From the NCBI GenBank assembly GCA_003712165.1, contig RHLH01000001.1:1833575-1897574 (forward strand): 64,000 bases of DNA. Direction: 5' to 3'. This document shows, in pieces, positions 37,572 to 46,400 of the stretch. Made by a program: the position numbers and the translations under genes. Every line of letters begins with the position of its first letter. Positions within the stretch are counted from its first letter, which is position 1. This DNA comes from Phycisphaera sp. (GTDB lineage Bacteria; Planctomycetota; Phycisphaerae; Phycisphaerales; UBA1924). The notes beneath the pieces were generated by a model, which worked only from the letters and a program-made list of their open reading frames with translations, had not been told where the DNA came from and searched no databases.

Positions 37572-39323
37572 TCAGTCGATTACACCGGTGCCCTCTTCGA
37601 CCTGCGACACGCGAGCGATCTCGTCGGGCGTGGTCGTGCCGCTGAGCACCTTCAGCTTGCCGTCTTCCACAAGCGGACGCATCCCGTTCTGAAGCGCAAT
37701 CTTCCGCAACTCCGAAACGGGTGAAAGCTGGAACGCAGCCTCGCGGATCTGCGCATCCATCTGCATCATCTCGAAGATCGCCTTCCGGCCTTTGTACCCG
37801 TTGGGTGCCTCGCCGCAGGGAACAGCCTTGTACACGCGCCCCTCGGCCTCCTCGGGCGTCATACCGATCAGCTGCAGGTACTTGTGGTCGATCTCGTGCG
37901 GCTCCGCGAGCTCCTTCGATCCATCGTGGAGCACGCGGATGAGGCGCTGAGCCATAATGGCCTGGATCGAGCTGGCCACGAGGAAGGGCTTGATACCCAT
38001 GTCGATCAGACGCGTGATCGCACTGGGAGCGTCGTTCGTGTGAAGGGTCGAGAACACAAGGTGACCGGTCAGCGCGGCCTGAATCGCGATCTCGCCCACT
38101 TCCTTATCTCGTATCTCACCGACGAGGATGATGTTGGGTGCCTGACGCAGCATCGATCGCAGGATCGCGTTGAACGTGAACCCGATCGACTCCTTGACCT
38201 GGCACTGGTTGATGCCCTCGAAGTTGTATTCAACCGGGTCCTCGGCGGTGATGATCTTCTTGTCGGGTCTGTTGAGCACATCCAGCGCTGAGTAGAGCGT
38301 TGTTGTCTTACCAGAACCCGTGGGCCCCGTCACGAGAAAGATGCCGTTGGGTCGGCGGATGATCTTGTTAAACGTATCCAGGTTGTCCTGCTCGAAGCCC
38401 AGGTTCGGCAAACCGATCTTGACCGCGTCGGGCCGAAGAATACGCATCACAACAGACTCGCCGTGGTAGATCGGGCACGCAGAGACACGGAAGTCAACGG
38501 TGGTCTCTTCATCGATCGGCAGCTTGATTCGGCCGTCCTGCGGGATGCGCTTCTCAGCGATGTTCATGCCGGACATCAGCTTGATGCGAGAGAGCAGCGC
38601 CCGCTGCATGCGCTTTGGCAAGTTGTCTCGTTCGATACAGACGCCATCGATGCGGTACCGGAGCCGCACGCGGTCGGCCATCGGCTCGAGGTGGATATCA
38701 GACGCCCGCATGCCAATCGCCTCGGTCAGGATGCGGTTCCAGAGCTTGACGATCGGCGCGTCATCACCCGAGACGTCAATCGATTTGTCCATCGACTTAT
38801 CGACCGAGCTGTCGATTGACTTATCGATGGAGTCCGTGACGAGCGACTCGTCCGCGTCGACCTGCTTGGTGTCAACGATGCTGCCGCCAGCGCGGAAATG
38901 GTTCTCGATGAAGACCTTGATGTCGCTCTTCGACGAAAGCTTCGGATCGATCTCGACATTGAGTCGAAACCGGAGCATGTCCATGAGCTCGATGTTGACC
39001 GGGTCATGGATGATCAGGCTCATCCGGTTGCCAGACTTGGCTTGCGGCAGTATGAAGTGCTTCTTAATCAAATCCTCTGGGATGAGGTCGGGCTGAACCG
39101 TTGCCATGCCGTCCTGGGTTGACAGATCAACAAAGTCCATCCCAAATTGCTCAGCGAGGGCCTTTGAGACGTCCTTCTCTTTGACAAAGCCGGCCTCGAT
39201 CAACGCCTCGCCGATGCGCTTGCCGGCACCCTGGGCGATCTTGAGGGCCTTGTCTACCTGTGCGCTGGAGCATGCCCCGTTCCTGACGAGGATCTCACCC
39301 AGCTTCTTGCGCGATCGTGCCAT
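37572..39323 (-). CDS. Second GspE/PilB-type assembly ATPase
   Basis: 583 residues. GspE_N domain, Walker A LVTGPTGSGKTTTLYSALDV (near residue 336), NIILVGEIRDKEVGEI and GHLVFSTLHTNDAPS as in the paralogue at 34472-36223. Unlike that one it has no tetracysteine; only one Cys remains in that segment (KAVPCGEAPNGYKGRKAIFE). Residues about 165-190 hold tandem DKSID/DKSMD units, probably a flexible linker. First gene of the operon; its start faces coaB with a 239-bp divergent gap in which no further gene is seen. Confidence 0.94.
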   Translation of the reverse strand: MARSRKKLGEILVRNGACSSAQVDKALKIAQGAGKRIGEALIEAGFVKEKDVSKALAEQFGMDFVDLSTQDGMATVQPDLIPEDLIKKHFILPQAKSGNRMSLIIHDPVNIELMDMLRFRLNVEIDPKLSSKSDIKVFIENHFRAGGSIVDTKQVDADESLVTDSIDKSIDSSVDKSMDKSIDVSGDDAPIVKLWNRILTEAIGMRASDIHLEPMADRVRLRYRIDGVCIERDNLPKRMQRALLSRIKLMSGMNIAEKRIPQDGRIKLPIDEETTVDFRVSACPIYHGESVVMRILRPDAVKIGLPNLGFEQDNLDTFNKIIRRPNGIFLVTGPTGSGKTTTLYSALDVLNRPDKKIITAEDPVEYNFEGINQCQVKESIGFTFNAILRSMLRQAPNIILVGEIRDKEVGEIAIQAALTGHLVFSTLHTNDAPSAITRLIDMGIKPFLVASSIQAIMAQRLIRVLHDGSKELAEPHEIDHKYLQLIGMTPEEAEGRVYKAVPCGEAPNGYKGRKAIFEMMQMDAQIREAAFQLSPVSELRKIALQNGMRPLVEDGKLKVLSGTTTPDEIARVSQVEEGTGVID

Positions 39324-39562
39324 GTGTACTCACGTCTTGTTGGCCCTGCGACGCGGCACATGCCGCCGGGAAGCCGCCTCCCCTTGTCGCCGGGTATACC
39401 CAGTGCCAGCTTTCGACGGCCTCTCCGCCCCGGCCTCGCTCGACCGGTCACCCGATCCGACCCTCGCCGTCGGAAGCCGCCCGTCCAGCATACTGTAAGC
39501 CTGAAAGGGCGGACGGAGCGGGAGCCCCCTCAGGACGGCCCCAAGCCCGGACGGCAGCACCC

Positions 39563-40276
39563 ATGACTACGAAGAACACGCCCGACCCGTTCCCTACCGG
39601 AGCGATTTCTCCGAGAGTTCTCATCACCGCCGGCCCCACACACGAGCCGATCGACGAGGTCCGGTACCTAGGCAACCGCTCCAGCGGAAAGATGGGCATC
39701 CGCCTCGCCGACCAAGCCGCCAGCCTGGGCTGGCCCACGACCCTGCTGCTGGGCCCGAGTTGTCACGCCCCGGACTCACAAGCAGTGACAATCAAGCGAT
39801 TTGGCTCGGTCGCCGACCTCCACGAACTGCTCAAGAGACTCCTCGAGGAGTGCGATGTGCTCGTGATGGCGGCGGCAGTCGCCGACTACACCCCAGAGTC
39901 GCCCGCCGTCAAAGGCAAGCTCCGTCGGAGTGAGGCCGAAGGATTGACCATCCGACTCAGCCCAACCCCTGACCTGCTCGCGGGTTGTTGCGAAGTTGCC
40001 CGGCCAGACCAGCTCATGGTCGGATTCGCCCTCGAGCCTCGGGAGCAACTCCTCGAGACGGCTCGCAAAAAGCTCGAACGCAAGGGTGCCGATCTCATCA
40101 TCGCCAATCCCCTTGAGACGATGGAAGCGGGCGATATCGAGGCGACAATCATGGCTTGCAACGCTCTGCGTGATCACGAGCAGAGCACCGATGGGAAACT
40201 CGGCAAGGCCGACTTCGCCGTGTGGCTACTCCCCAGACTCCAGCAGGCTTGGCTTGCCAAACGAAACACCAGGTGA
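39563..40276 (+). CDS. coaB: Phosphopantothenate-cysteine ligase (stand-alone CoaB)
   Basis: 237 residues from ATG 39563; the frame is open from 39317 but that part overlaps the divergent ATPase start. VLITAGPTHEPIDEVRYLGN followed by RSSGKMGIRLADQAASLGW is the CoaB nucleotide loop, then VMAAAVADYTP, KGADLIIANPLE and ADFAVWL. It joins cysteine to 4'-phosphopantothenate in CoA synthesis. The CoaC decarboxylase half usually fused in front is absent, so CoaC must be elsewhere. The next gene starts 7 bp later. Confidence 0.9.
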   Translation: MTTKNTPDPFPTGAISPRVLITAGPTHEPIDEVRYLGNRSSGKMGIRLADQAASLGWPTTLLLGPSCHAPDSQAVTIKRFGSVADLHELLKRLLEECDVLVMAAAVADYTPESPAVKGKLRRSEAEGLTIRLSPTPDLLAGCCEVARPDQLMVGFALEPREQLLETARKKLERKGADLIIANPLETMEAGDIEATIMACNALRDHEQSTDGKLGKADFAVWLLPRLQQAWLAKRNTR

Positions 40277-40283
40277 ACCCACA

Positions 40284-41999
40284 ATGAGCTACAGCAAGGA
40301 CCGACACAACGACAGGCCCAAGCCGACCGGGAAAGGCGGCAAACCGAAGCCCGGGTTCCGCAAACCCCGGGGCGACGGCAAGCGCGCCCCCTACGGCGCC
40401 CGCCGCGAACGGCTCCCACGCGAACTCGACATCGTCCACGAGGACGCCGACATTCTCGTCGTCAACAAGCCCTCGGGCATCGTCAGCGCAATGCCCAAGC
40501 CAGGCGGCAGGCCGACGCTCTACGACATGGTCAAGGACTACGCACGCGCCAAGGGCGGACGCGCAGCACGCGCCTTCGTCGTTCACAGACTCGACCTCGA
40601 TGCATCGGGACTGCTGATCTTCGCGAAGCACAAAGCCGCCCTCGACTGGCTCAAGGACGACCTGCGCGCCAGGCGAATCGATCGCCTTTACGTCGCTCTC
40701 GTCGAAGGCACGTTCGAAGCGGGCGTGGGCACGACCGGAACCGCTCAGTCATTTCTGAAAGAAGAGCAGGCGGGCCACGTCGTGAGCGTCCCCGACAGGC
40801 TCTTCCGTGGTTCCAAGGGCGACAACAAGGACGCACGCCCCGCGGTGACTCACTACCGGGTGCTCGGGCAGGCCAACAACCACGCGCTCGTGCAGCTCAA
40901 ACTCGAGACGGGCCGGAAGCACCAGATCCGCGTCCACATGGCAGACATGGGCCACCCGCTTGTTGGCGATCAACGCTACGGGTCGGGCCCATCGCAGCTC
41001 AAACGCCTCGCACTTCACGCGAGCGAACTCGCTTTCCGCCACCCGGGAACCGGCCAGCGAGTACGGTTCAGCTGCCCCGCCCCTACGAGCTTCTATCAAT
41101 CCGTCGAGATGACGCCGCCCAAGACGAGCAGGCCTGCGCCCGACGAGATCAAAGCCACCGATCGGCGCGTTAAAGCGGACAAGTTCTCATCCCTAAACAA
41201 GGACCCCAACGCGGGCTGGGACGAGGTCAGCGATTGGTACGGCGACTACCAAACAAGCGATAAGAGCGACCACTTCTCCGAAGTCATCATCCCCGGCGCC
41301 GTGGGCATGCTCGCAGTCAAACCAGGTGAGCGCGTTCTCGACATCGCCTGCGGCGAGGGCCGAATGGCAGCAGCACTCACAGGCCTCGGCGCCAAGGTCT
41401 CGGGTGTGGACGCTTCGCCCACACTCATCCAAGCCGCGCTAGCTCGCAAGCTTCCCCACTCGCATTTCGTTGTCGGCGATGCGAGACAACTCGGCTCCAT
41501 GCCCAGCGAGATCACAGGCGAGCCATACGACGCCGCGGCGTGCATCATGGCACTCATGAACATCAACCCGATCTCGGACCTGCTCGAGAGCACAAGCAAC
41601 CTGCTCAAACTGGGCGGCAGATTCGTCGCTGTCATCTTGCATCCTTCTTTCCGGGCTCCGGGCCAGACAAGCTGGGGCTGGGAAGGCAAGAAGTCACATG
41701 ACCAGAAGCAGTACCGGCGCGTAGACGCGTACCTGTCGATCAAAGCAGAGCCGATCGTGATGAACCCGGGCGAAGTTGCATCAGGAGGTGAGGCGATCAA
41801 GACGTTCACCCACCACCGCCCGCTCGAGAGCTACATCAAGGCGTTCGCCAAGACAGGCTTGTTCATCGACGACCTCGAGGAGTGGCCAAGCCGGCGCAAG
41901 AGCGAGCCCGGACCCCGAGCGGACGAAGAGAACAGATCGCGCAGAGAGATCCCGCTGTTCATGGCCATCCGTGCGACGAAGCTGGGTGATCAGAGCTGA
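40284..41999 (+). CDS. RluA-type pseudouridine synthase fused to a class I SAM methyltransferase
   Basis: 571 residues from ATG 40284. N-terminal basic tail (1-45), then an RluA domain: VNKPSGIVSA, catalytic Asp104 in HRLDLDASG, ETGRKHQIRVHMADMGHPLV and GDQRYG. From about residue 330 a methyltransferase domain: motif I VLDIACGEGRMAAAL (near 350), VSGVDASPTLIQAALA, FVVGDARQLGSM and GGRFVAVILHPSFR. So one protein would isomerise uridine and methylate RNA, perhaps at the same site (inference). The N-terminal basic extension suggests rRNA contact. Overlaps the end of pheS by 10 bases, convergently. Confidence 0.88.
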   Translation: MSYSKDRHNDRPKPTGKGGKPKPGFRKPRGDGKRAPYGARRERLPRELDIVHEDADILVVNKPSGIVSAMPKPGGRPTLYDMVKDYARAKGGRAARAFVVHRLDLDASGLLIFAKHKAALDWLKDDLRARRIDRLYVALVEGTFEAGVGTTGTAQSFLKEEQAGHVVSVPDRLFRGSKGDNKDARPAVTHYRVLGQANNHALVQLKLETGRKHQIRVHMADMGHPLVGDQRYGSGPSQLKRLALHASELAFRHPGTGQRVRFSCPAPTSFYQSVEMTPPKTSRPAPDEIKATDRRVKADKFSSLNKDPNAGWDEVSDWYGDYQTSDKSDHFSEVIIPGAVGMLAVKPGERVLDIACGEGRMAAALTGLGAKVSGVDASPTLIQAALARKLPHSHFVVGDARQLGSMPSEITGEPYDAAACIMALMNINPISDLLESTSNLLKLGGRFVAVILHPSFRAPGQTSWGWEGKKSHDQKQYRRVDAYLSIKAEPIVMNPGEVASGGEAIKTFTHHRPLESYIKAFAKTGLFIDDLEEWPSRRKSEPGPRADEENRSRREIPLFMAIRATKLGDQS

Positions 42000-43027
42000 C
42001 TCAGGAACCTGACGTCGTTCTCGAAGAGCATGCGGATATCGGGGATGCCGTACTTGCCCATCGCGAGCCGCTCGATGCCGAATCCCCATGCGAAGCCTGA
42101 CCAGACCTCCGGGTCGATGCCGCAAGCCGAGAGCACATTCGGATCAACCATGCCGCAGCCGCCCAACTCCACCCACGAGGCGGGCTTGTCCGGGCGGAGG
42201 CTGATCATCATGTCGAACTCAGCAGAAGGCTCGGTGAACGGGAAGAAGCTCGGACGCAGGCGGATCTCTGCACCGTCACCGAAGTACGCGCGCGCGAACT
42301 GGAGCAGCGTGCTCTTCAGGTCGGCCATCGACACCCCGCGGTCGATGTAGAGCCCCTCAAGCTGGTGGAACATGAAGCTGTGCGTCGCGTCAACCGTGTC
42401 GGGCCTGTAGACCCGGCCCGGCGAGACGATCTTGATCGGAGGCCCGCTGCCCTCTGCGACGGCTTTCTCCATCATGCGGATTTGCACCGTCGAGGTCTGA
42501 CTCCGGAGCATCCGTGACTTGGCGCCAAGCGACGGGTCATCGACGTAGAAGTTGTCGATCGGATCGCGCGCCGGGTGCTCGGCCGGGATGTTGAGCTTGA
42601 CGAAATTGTGCTCGTCGTCCTCGAGCTCCGGTCCCTCGGCGACATCAAACCCGAGCCTCGCGCAGACCTCAACGAGTTCATCGCGAACCCGAGTGATGAT
42701 GTGCTGCCGACCCAGCGCCTTCGCCTCGATCAAGCCGGGCTCTGTGACATCCAGCCCGCTCACGCCGCCAGCCCCACCAGAAAGTGAGGCCTGTTTCTGC
42801 TTGAACGCGTCCTCGAGAGCGACTTTCACCGCGTTGGCCTTCTGCCCCGCAGCGGGCTTGTCTTCCTTGGGAACATCCTTCATGCCTGCCATCGCGGCTT
42901 TGAGCTGCCCCTTTGTCCCGAGGAACTCCACACGCCACGACTCGAGCGCGTCGGCATCGCCGATTCCGCCCAATTGCGACAGGCCGGTTTCTTCCAGAGA
43001 TTCGAGCGTTTGAAGGAAGTCAGACAT
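41990..43027 (-). CDS. pheS: Phenylalanine-tRNA ligase alpha subunit
   Basis: 345 residues from ATG 43027 (the frame continues upstream to 43072 without a better start). Class II motif 2 RLRPSFFPFTEPSAEFDM and motif 3 GFAWGFGIERLAMGKYGIPD are clear, as are FHQLEGLYIDRGVSM and the N-terminal coiled-coil region. It charges tRNA-Phe with PheT, which is not adjacent within the window. Separated from rplQ by a terminator, so it has its own promoter. Confidence 0.97.
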   Translation of the reverse strand: MSDFLQTLESLEETGLSQLGGIGDADALESWRVEFLGTKGQLKAAMAGMKDVPKEDKPAAGQKANAVKVALEDAFKQKQASLSGGAGGVSGLDVTEPGLIEAKALGRQHIITRVRDELVEVCARLGFDVAEGPELEDDEHNFVKLNIPAEHPARDPIDNFYVDDPSLGAKSRMLRSQTSTVQIRMMEKAVAEGSGPPIKIVSPGRVYRPDTVDATHSFMFHQLEGLYIDRGVSMADLKSTLLQFARAYFGDGAEIRLRPSFFPFTEPSAEFDMMISLRPDKPASWVELGGCGMVDPNVLSACGIDPEVWSGFAWGFGIERLAMGKYGIPDIRMLFENDVRFLSQL

Positions 43028-43064
43028 GCCCGCGATGATAGCAACCGGAGACCGCACCGACCTC

Positions 43065-43101
43065 AAAAGCAAACACGGCTGACCCGCGAGGATCAGCCGT
43101 G
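43065..43101 (-). terminator. Intrinsic terminator of the ribosomal protein operon
   Basis: Minus strand: perfect 9-bp stem CACGGCTGA / TCAGCCGTG with a 10-base loop, then TTTGCTTTT. It lies directly after the rplQ stop (43127) and before the pheS start (43027). Confidence 0.85.
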
Positions 43102-43126
43102 CATGAATTCGCTAGTTCCGAGCGGA

Positions 43127-43828
43127 TCAGCTCTCGTCTGACGATTCGCCCTCGGCATCACCTGCATCGGCCTCAGCCTCAGCGGGTGCTGCGCTGGCTG
43201 CGACAAGCTCGGCGGGCGACTTCACGTTGCCCTTGATCTTGTCGAAGTACTCGGCGCGGCGGTCGGCCTTGCGGCGGCGGGCGTTCGTGCCCGAACCGAT
43301 CTCAGGACCTTCCTCAGCACCGACGAACTGGATCAGCACGAGCTCTGCCGCGTCACCGATGCGGTGGCGGCCAAGCTTGATGATCCGGGTGTACCCACCG
43401 TCACGCTCGGCAAAGCGGGGCGCGACATTCTCGAAGATGTGACGCACGAGCTTGGGTGACTTGCGAACCTCGCCGTAGCGGTTCCGTTCGGTCTGCTCAG
43501 CAGGGGGCAGGTCGAAGAACTGCTCGGCAGTCTCGCTCATGTCCTGGTGACGCTCACGCTCGGCCTCGTCTGCGTTGGCAGGCAGGTAGCGCCAGTCGAA
43601 CGCGTTGCGATCCCTGCCCAGCATCTGGATCACTCGCCGGCGGGCGTGCATATCACCACGCTTGGCCTTGGTGACGATCTTCTCGACGAAGGGCTGGACA
43701 GCCTTGGCCTTGGGCAGCGTCGTGACGACCTGGCCGTGCTCGAACAGGCTCGCGGCCAGGTTGCGCATCATCGCCTGGCGGTGCGACGCGGTCCGATTCA
43801 GTTTGTATCCGGCTTTGCGGTGCCGCAT
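43127..43828 (-). CDS. rplQ: Ribosomal protein L17
   Basis: 233 residues against about 120 in E. coli. The N-terminus MRHRKAGYKLNRTASHRQAM and LARSLFEHGQ-type segment (LAASLFEHGQVVTTLPKAKA) are classic L17. About 45 extra residues follow MLGRD, and the C-terminus has an acidic Ala/Glu/Asp tail. Last gene of the cluster, 22 bp after rpoA. Confidence 0.97.
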   Translation of the reverse strand: MRHRKAGYKLNRTASHRQAMMRNLAASLFEHGQVVTTLPKAKAVQPFVEKIVTKAKRGDMHARRRVIQMLGRDRNAFDWRYLPANADEAERERHQDMSETAEQFFDLPPAEQTERNRYGEVRKSPKLVRHIFENVAPRFAERDGGYTRIIKLGRHRIGDAAELVLIQFVGAEEGPEIGSGTNARRRKADRRAEYFDKIKGNVKSPAELVAASAAPAEAEADAGDAEGESSDES

Positions 43829-43850
43829 CTCTTACGCTCCAAACTCGGGC

Positions 43851-44861
43851 TCAGGCGCCCGCGGTAACTTGATATCCTTCAGGGAGCTGCATGCCCAGAT
43901 CAAGCTCCAGGTCTGTCAGCTTCCTCTTGACCTCACGCAGCGATGTCCGGCCGAACGCACGGAGCTTCAGAAGCTCGGGCTCGGTAAACGTCACCAGCTG
44001 CGCGACTGTGTCGATCTTCGCCGACTCGAGGCAGTTGCTCGCACGGACGGAAAGATCCAGATCCGCGATGGACATGTCCAGCTTGCGGATGAGGCCCTCG
44101 TCCACGCCGGCTGCTGCGGCGGCTTCCTCGGAGACCCGGTCCTCGCCCAGCTCGAAGTACTGAACAAACGGATTCAGGTGCTTGCGCAGAATCTTGGCGG
44201 CCTCGACCATCGCCATCTCGGGCGTGACGGTGCCGTTGGTCCAGATCTCGAGGATCAGCTTGTCGTAGTTGGTCTTCTGACCGACTCGGGTTTCCTCGAT
44301 CTTGTAGCGGACGCGCTGCACGGGCGAGTAGATCGCGTCGATCGGGATCAGGCCGACCTCCTGATCCTCGTTCATGTCGTACTGCTCGCTCGCGGGGACA
44401 TAGCCCCGGCCCTTGGAGACCGTCAGCTCCATCTCGAAGGGAACCTCCGAGGTGAGCGTCGCGATGACGAGATCAGGGTTCATGATCGTGACAGACGTGT
44501 CCGCCTCGATCAGATCCGCGGTGACCTCGCCCGGGCCCTGAGCAGCCAGGCGCATCGTGATGGGCTCCTCGCCTTCGTACCGCACGATGAGATTCTTGAT
44601 GTTCAGGACGACGTCGGTGACGTCCTCCATTGCGCCTGGGATCGAGCTGAACTCGTGCTCAATACCCTTGATCTTGATCGCGCTGACCGACGCGCCCTCC
44701 AGCGAACTCAGGAGGATGCGGCGAAGCGAGTTACCAACAGTGGTACCAAAGCCCCTCTCGAAGGGCTCAACGGTAAAGCGGGCAAACGAGTTGCCGAGAA
44801 ACTTGGGGTCAGCGTTGACCCGAGCAGGGAGTTCCAGACCACGCCAGCGAGCTCGAAGCAT
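43851..44861 (-). CDS. rpoA: RNA polymerase alpha subunit
   Basis: 336 residues. N-terminal dimer domain with ERGFGTTVGNSLRRILLSSL, and C-terminal domain with LDLSVRASNCLESAKIDTVA and LKLRAFGRTSLREVKRKL, which binds UP elements and activators. Located between rpsK and rplQ; the usual rpsD is absent from the 124-bp gap upstream. Confidence 0.98.
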   Translation of the reverse strand: MLRARWRGLELPARVNADPKFLGNSFARFTVEPFERGFGTTVGNSLRRILLSSLEGASVSAIKIKGIEHEFSSIPGAMEDVTDVVLNIKNLIVRYEGEEPITMRLAAQGPGEVTADLIEADTSVTIMNPDLVIATLTSEVPFEMELTVSKGRGYVPASEQYDMNEDQEVGLIPIDAIYSPVQRVRYKIEETRVGQKTNYDKLILEIWTNGTVTPEMAMVEAAKILRKHLNPFVQYFELGEDRVSEEAAAAAGVDEGLIRKLDMSIADLDLSVRASNCLESAKIDTVAQLVTFTEPELLKLRAFGRTSLREVKRKLTDLELDLGMQLPEGYQVTAGA

Positions 44862-44985
44862 TCAGTTCCCTCTAATTCAATCCGGCAGTCGCCAAAGCAG
44901 GCACGCTCGACGCGATCTCGGATCGACGCAGGGCTGCCGGGTCCCCACGCTCTCCTTCTCTCACGCCAGCACAGCGGCAGCGTCG

Positions 44986-45357
44986 TTAGACGCGGCGCTT
45001 CTTACGGGGTCGGCAGCCGTTGTGAGGAACCGGGGTATGGTCCTCGATGGCGGTCACTCTGATGCCCGCAGAAACAACGCCGTTGATCGCAGCCTCGCGA
45101 CCAGCGCCGGTGCCCGTGATGCGGACCTCAAGCTCGTGCATGCCCATCTTGCGAACCTTCGCACCGACGGTCTCGCCTGCACGGGTCGCGGCGAACGGAG
45201 TCGCCTTCCTGGTGCCCTTAAACCCAATGGTGCCCGCCGAATCCCAGGCGAGTGTCTCGCCGTTGAGATCGGTGATGGTGACCATCGTGTTGTTGTGGGT
45301 CGCCTTGACGTGGGCGATGCCTTTGCCGACGTTCTTGCGAACTTTCTTCTTTGCCAT
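44986..45357 (-). CDS. rpsK: Ribosomal protein S11
   Basis: 123 residues. [38 protein letters not shown] and the C-terminal [17 protein letters not shown] are diagnostic of this small-subunit platform protein. Usual length. Lies between rpsM and rpoA. Confidence 0.98.
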   Translation of the reverse strand: MAKKKVRKNVGKGIAHVKATHNNTMVTITDLNGETLAWDSAGTIGFKGTRKATPFAATRAGETVGAKVRKMGMHELEVRITGTGAGREAAINGVVSAGIRVTAIEDHTPVPHNGCRPRKKRRV

Positions 45358-45411
45358 TGTCTTCGACCTTCCAAGCGGCCCAGGCCGCGATAGCTCTCGT
45401 ACAAGCCTCGA

Positions 45412-45789
45412 TTAGCCCTTGACGCCCTTCTTGCCGGCGACCGTCTTCTTACGACCCTTCCTCGTGCGTGCGTTGCACTTGGTGCGCTGACCGCGAGTGG
45501 GCAGGCCCCTCTTGTGACGCTCACCGCGGTAGCTGCGGATGTCACGCAGACGCTGCACGTTCTGGCCAACCTGGCGACGCAGCGCACCCTCGACGACGAA
45601 GTTCGTATCGATCAGCGAGTTGAGCATCGCGACCTGCTGGTCGTCGAGCTCGCGCGCCTTGATGTCGGGCGTGATCTGCGCTTCCACGAGGATGTCGGCC
45701 GCGAACTTCGGACCGATGCCGTGGATGTACTGCAGCGAGTAATAGATCTTCTTGTTATCCGGGATGTCAACACCAGCGATACGTGGCAC
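45412..45789 (-). CDS. rpsM: Ribosomal protein S13
   Basis: 125 residues. MPRIAGVDIPDNKKIYYSLQ, YIHGIG, LRDIRSYRGERHKRGLPTRG and QRTKCNARTRKGRKK are typical of this head protein. 54 bp upstream of rpsK and 19 bp after rpmJ. Confidence 0.98.
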   Translation of the reverse strand: MPRIAGVDIPDNKKIYYSLQYIHGIGPKFAADILVEAQITPDIKARELDDQQVAMLNSLIDTNFVVEGALRRQVGQNVQRLRDIRSYRGERHKRGLPTRGQRTKCNARTRKGRKKTVAGKKGVKG

Positions 45790-45808
45790 GCTCGGCTCCT
45801 CGTTCTAG

Positions 45809-45925
45809 TTAGCCCTGGACCTGCTTGTGCTTGGGATCCGACTTGCAGATCACGCGAACCTTGCCCTTGCGGCGGACAACCTGGCACCCGGTGCACATTC
45901 GCTTGACACTCGATCGAACTTTCAT
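45809..45925 (-). CDS. rpmJ: Ribosomal protein L36
   Basis: 38 residues. [20 protein letters not shown], then [10 protein letters not shown]; the zinc ligands Cys11, Cys14, Cys27 and His33 are all present (C+ form). Short enough to be missed by length filters. The 238-bp gap to infA on its upstream side is mostly non-coding and holds a GGCCCTG/CAGGGCC hairpin at 46048-46070. Confidence 0.97.
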   Translation of the reverse strand: MKVRSSVKRMCTGCQVVRRKGKVRVICKSDPKHKQVQG

Positions 45926-46163
45926 CACACTTCTCCCAGCCGACCTCGTCGGCTCGGCTGATAAATCGATTTCAGTCCCTGTGCGCTTGGAACGGATTTC
46001 CAGACCGATCCCACCCGCGGCTCGCCGCAGCACAGGAGGGGACAATAGGCCCTGAGAGCCTCCCAGGGCCAGCAAGCCTCACAGACATTTACCCATTCTG
46101 CCCCAAAAATTTAGCGTGTTACCCCGCGATTCCGACCCGGGGCCATCCAGCAGCCCCCCAGAG

Positions 46164-46388
46164 TCAGTGCCGGTAGGTGATCCGGGCCTTCGAGAGGTCG
46201 TAGGGGCTGATCTCGACGGTCACCTTGTCGCCAGGCAGGATCCGGATGTAGTGCATCCGCATCTTGCCTGAGACATACGCGAGCACCTCGGTCTCCTGCT
46301 CGTTGGGCAGGCGAACCTTGAACATGGCGTTCGGGAGGGCCTCAACAACGGTGGCCTCAAACGTGAATTTCTCGTCCTGTTTCGGCAT
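46164..46388 (-). CDS. infA: Translation initiation factor IF-1
   Basis: 74 residues. An OB fold: [39 protein letters not shown] and [17 protein letters not shown]. It binds the ribosomal A site during initiation. Located 12 bp after map. Confidence 0.98.
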   Translation of the reverse strand: MPKQDEKFTFEATVVEALPNAMFKVRLPNEQETEVLAYVSGKMRMHYIRILPGDKVTVEISPYDLSKARITYRH

Positions 46389-46400
46389 ATGGAGGCGATC

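Noticed and set aside
39317..39562. Longer start for coaB
   Set aside because: Would overlap the divergent ATPase gene, and the extra residues have no CoaB or CoaC similarity.
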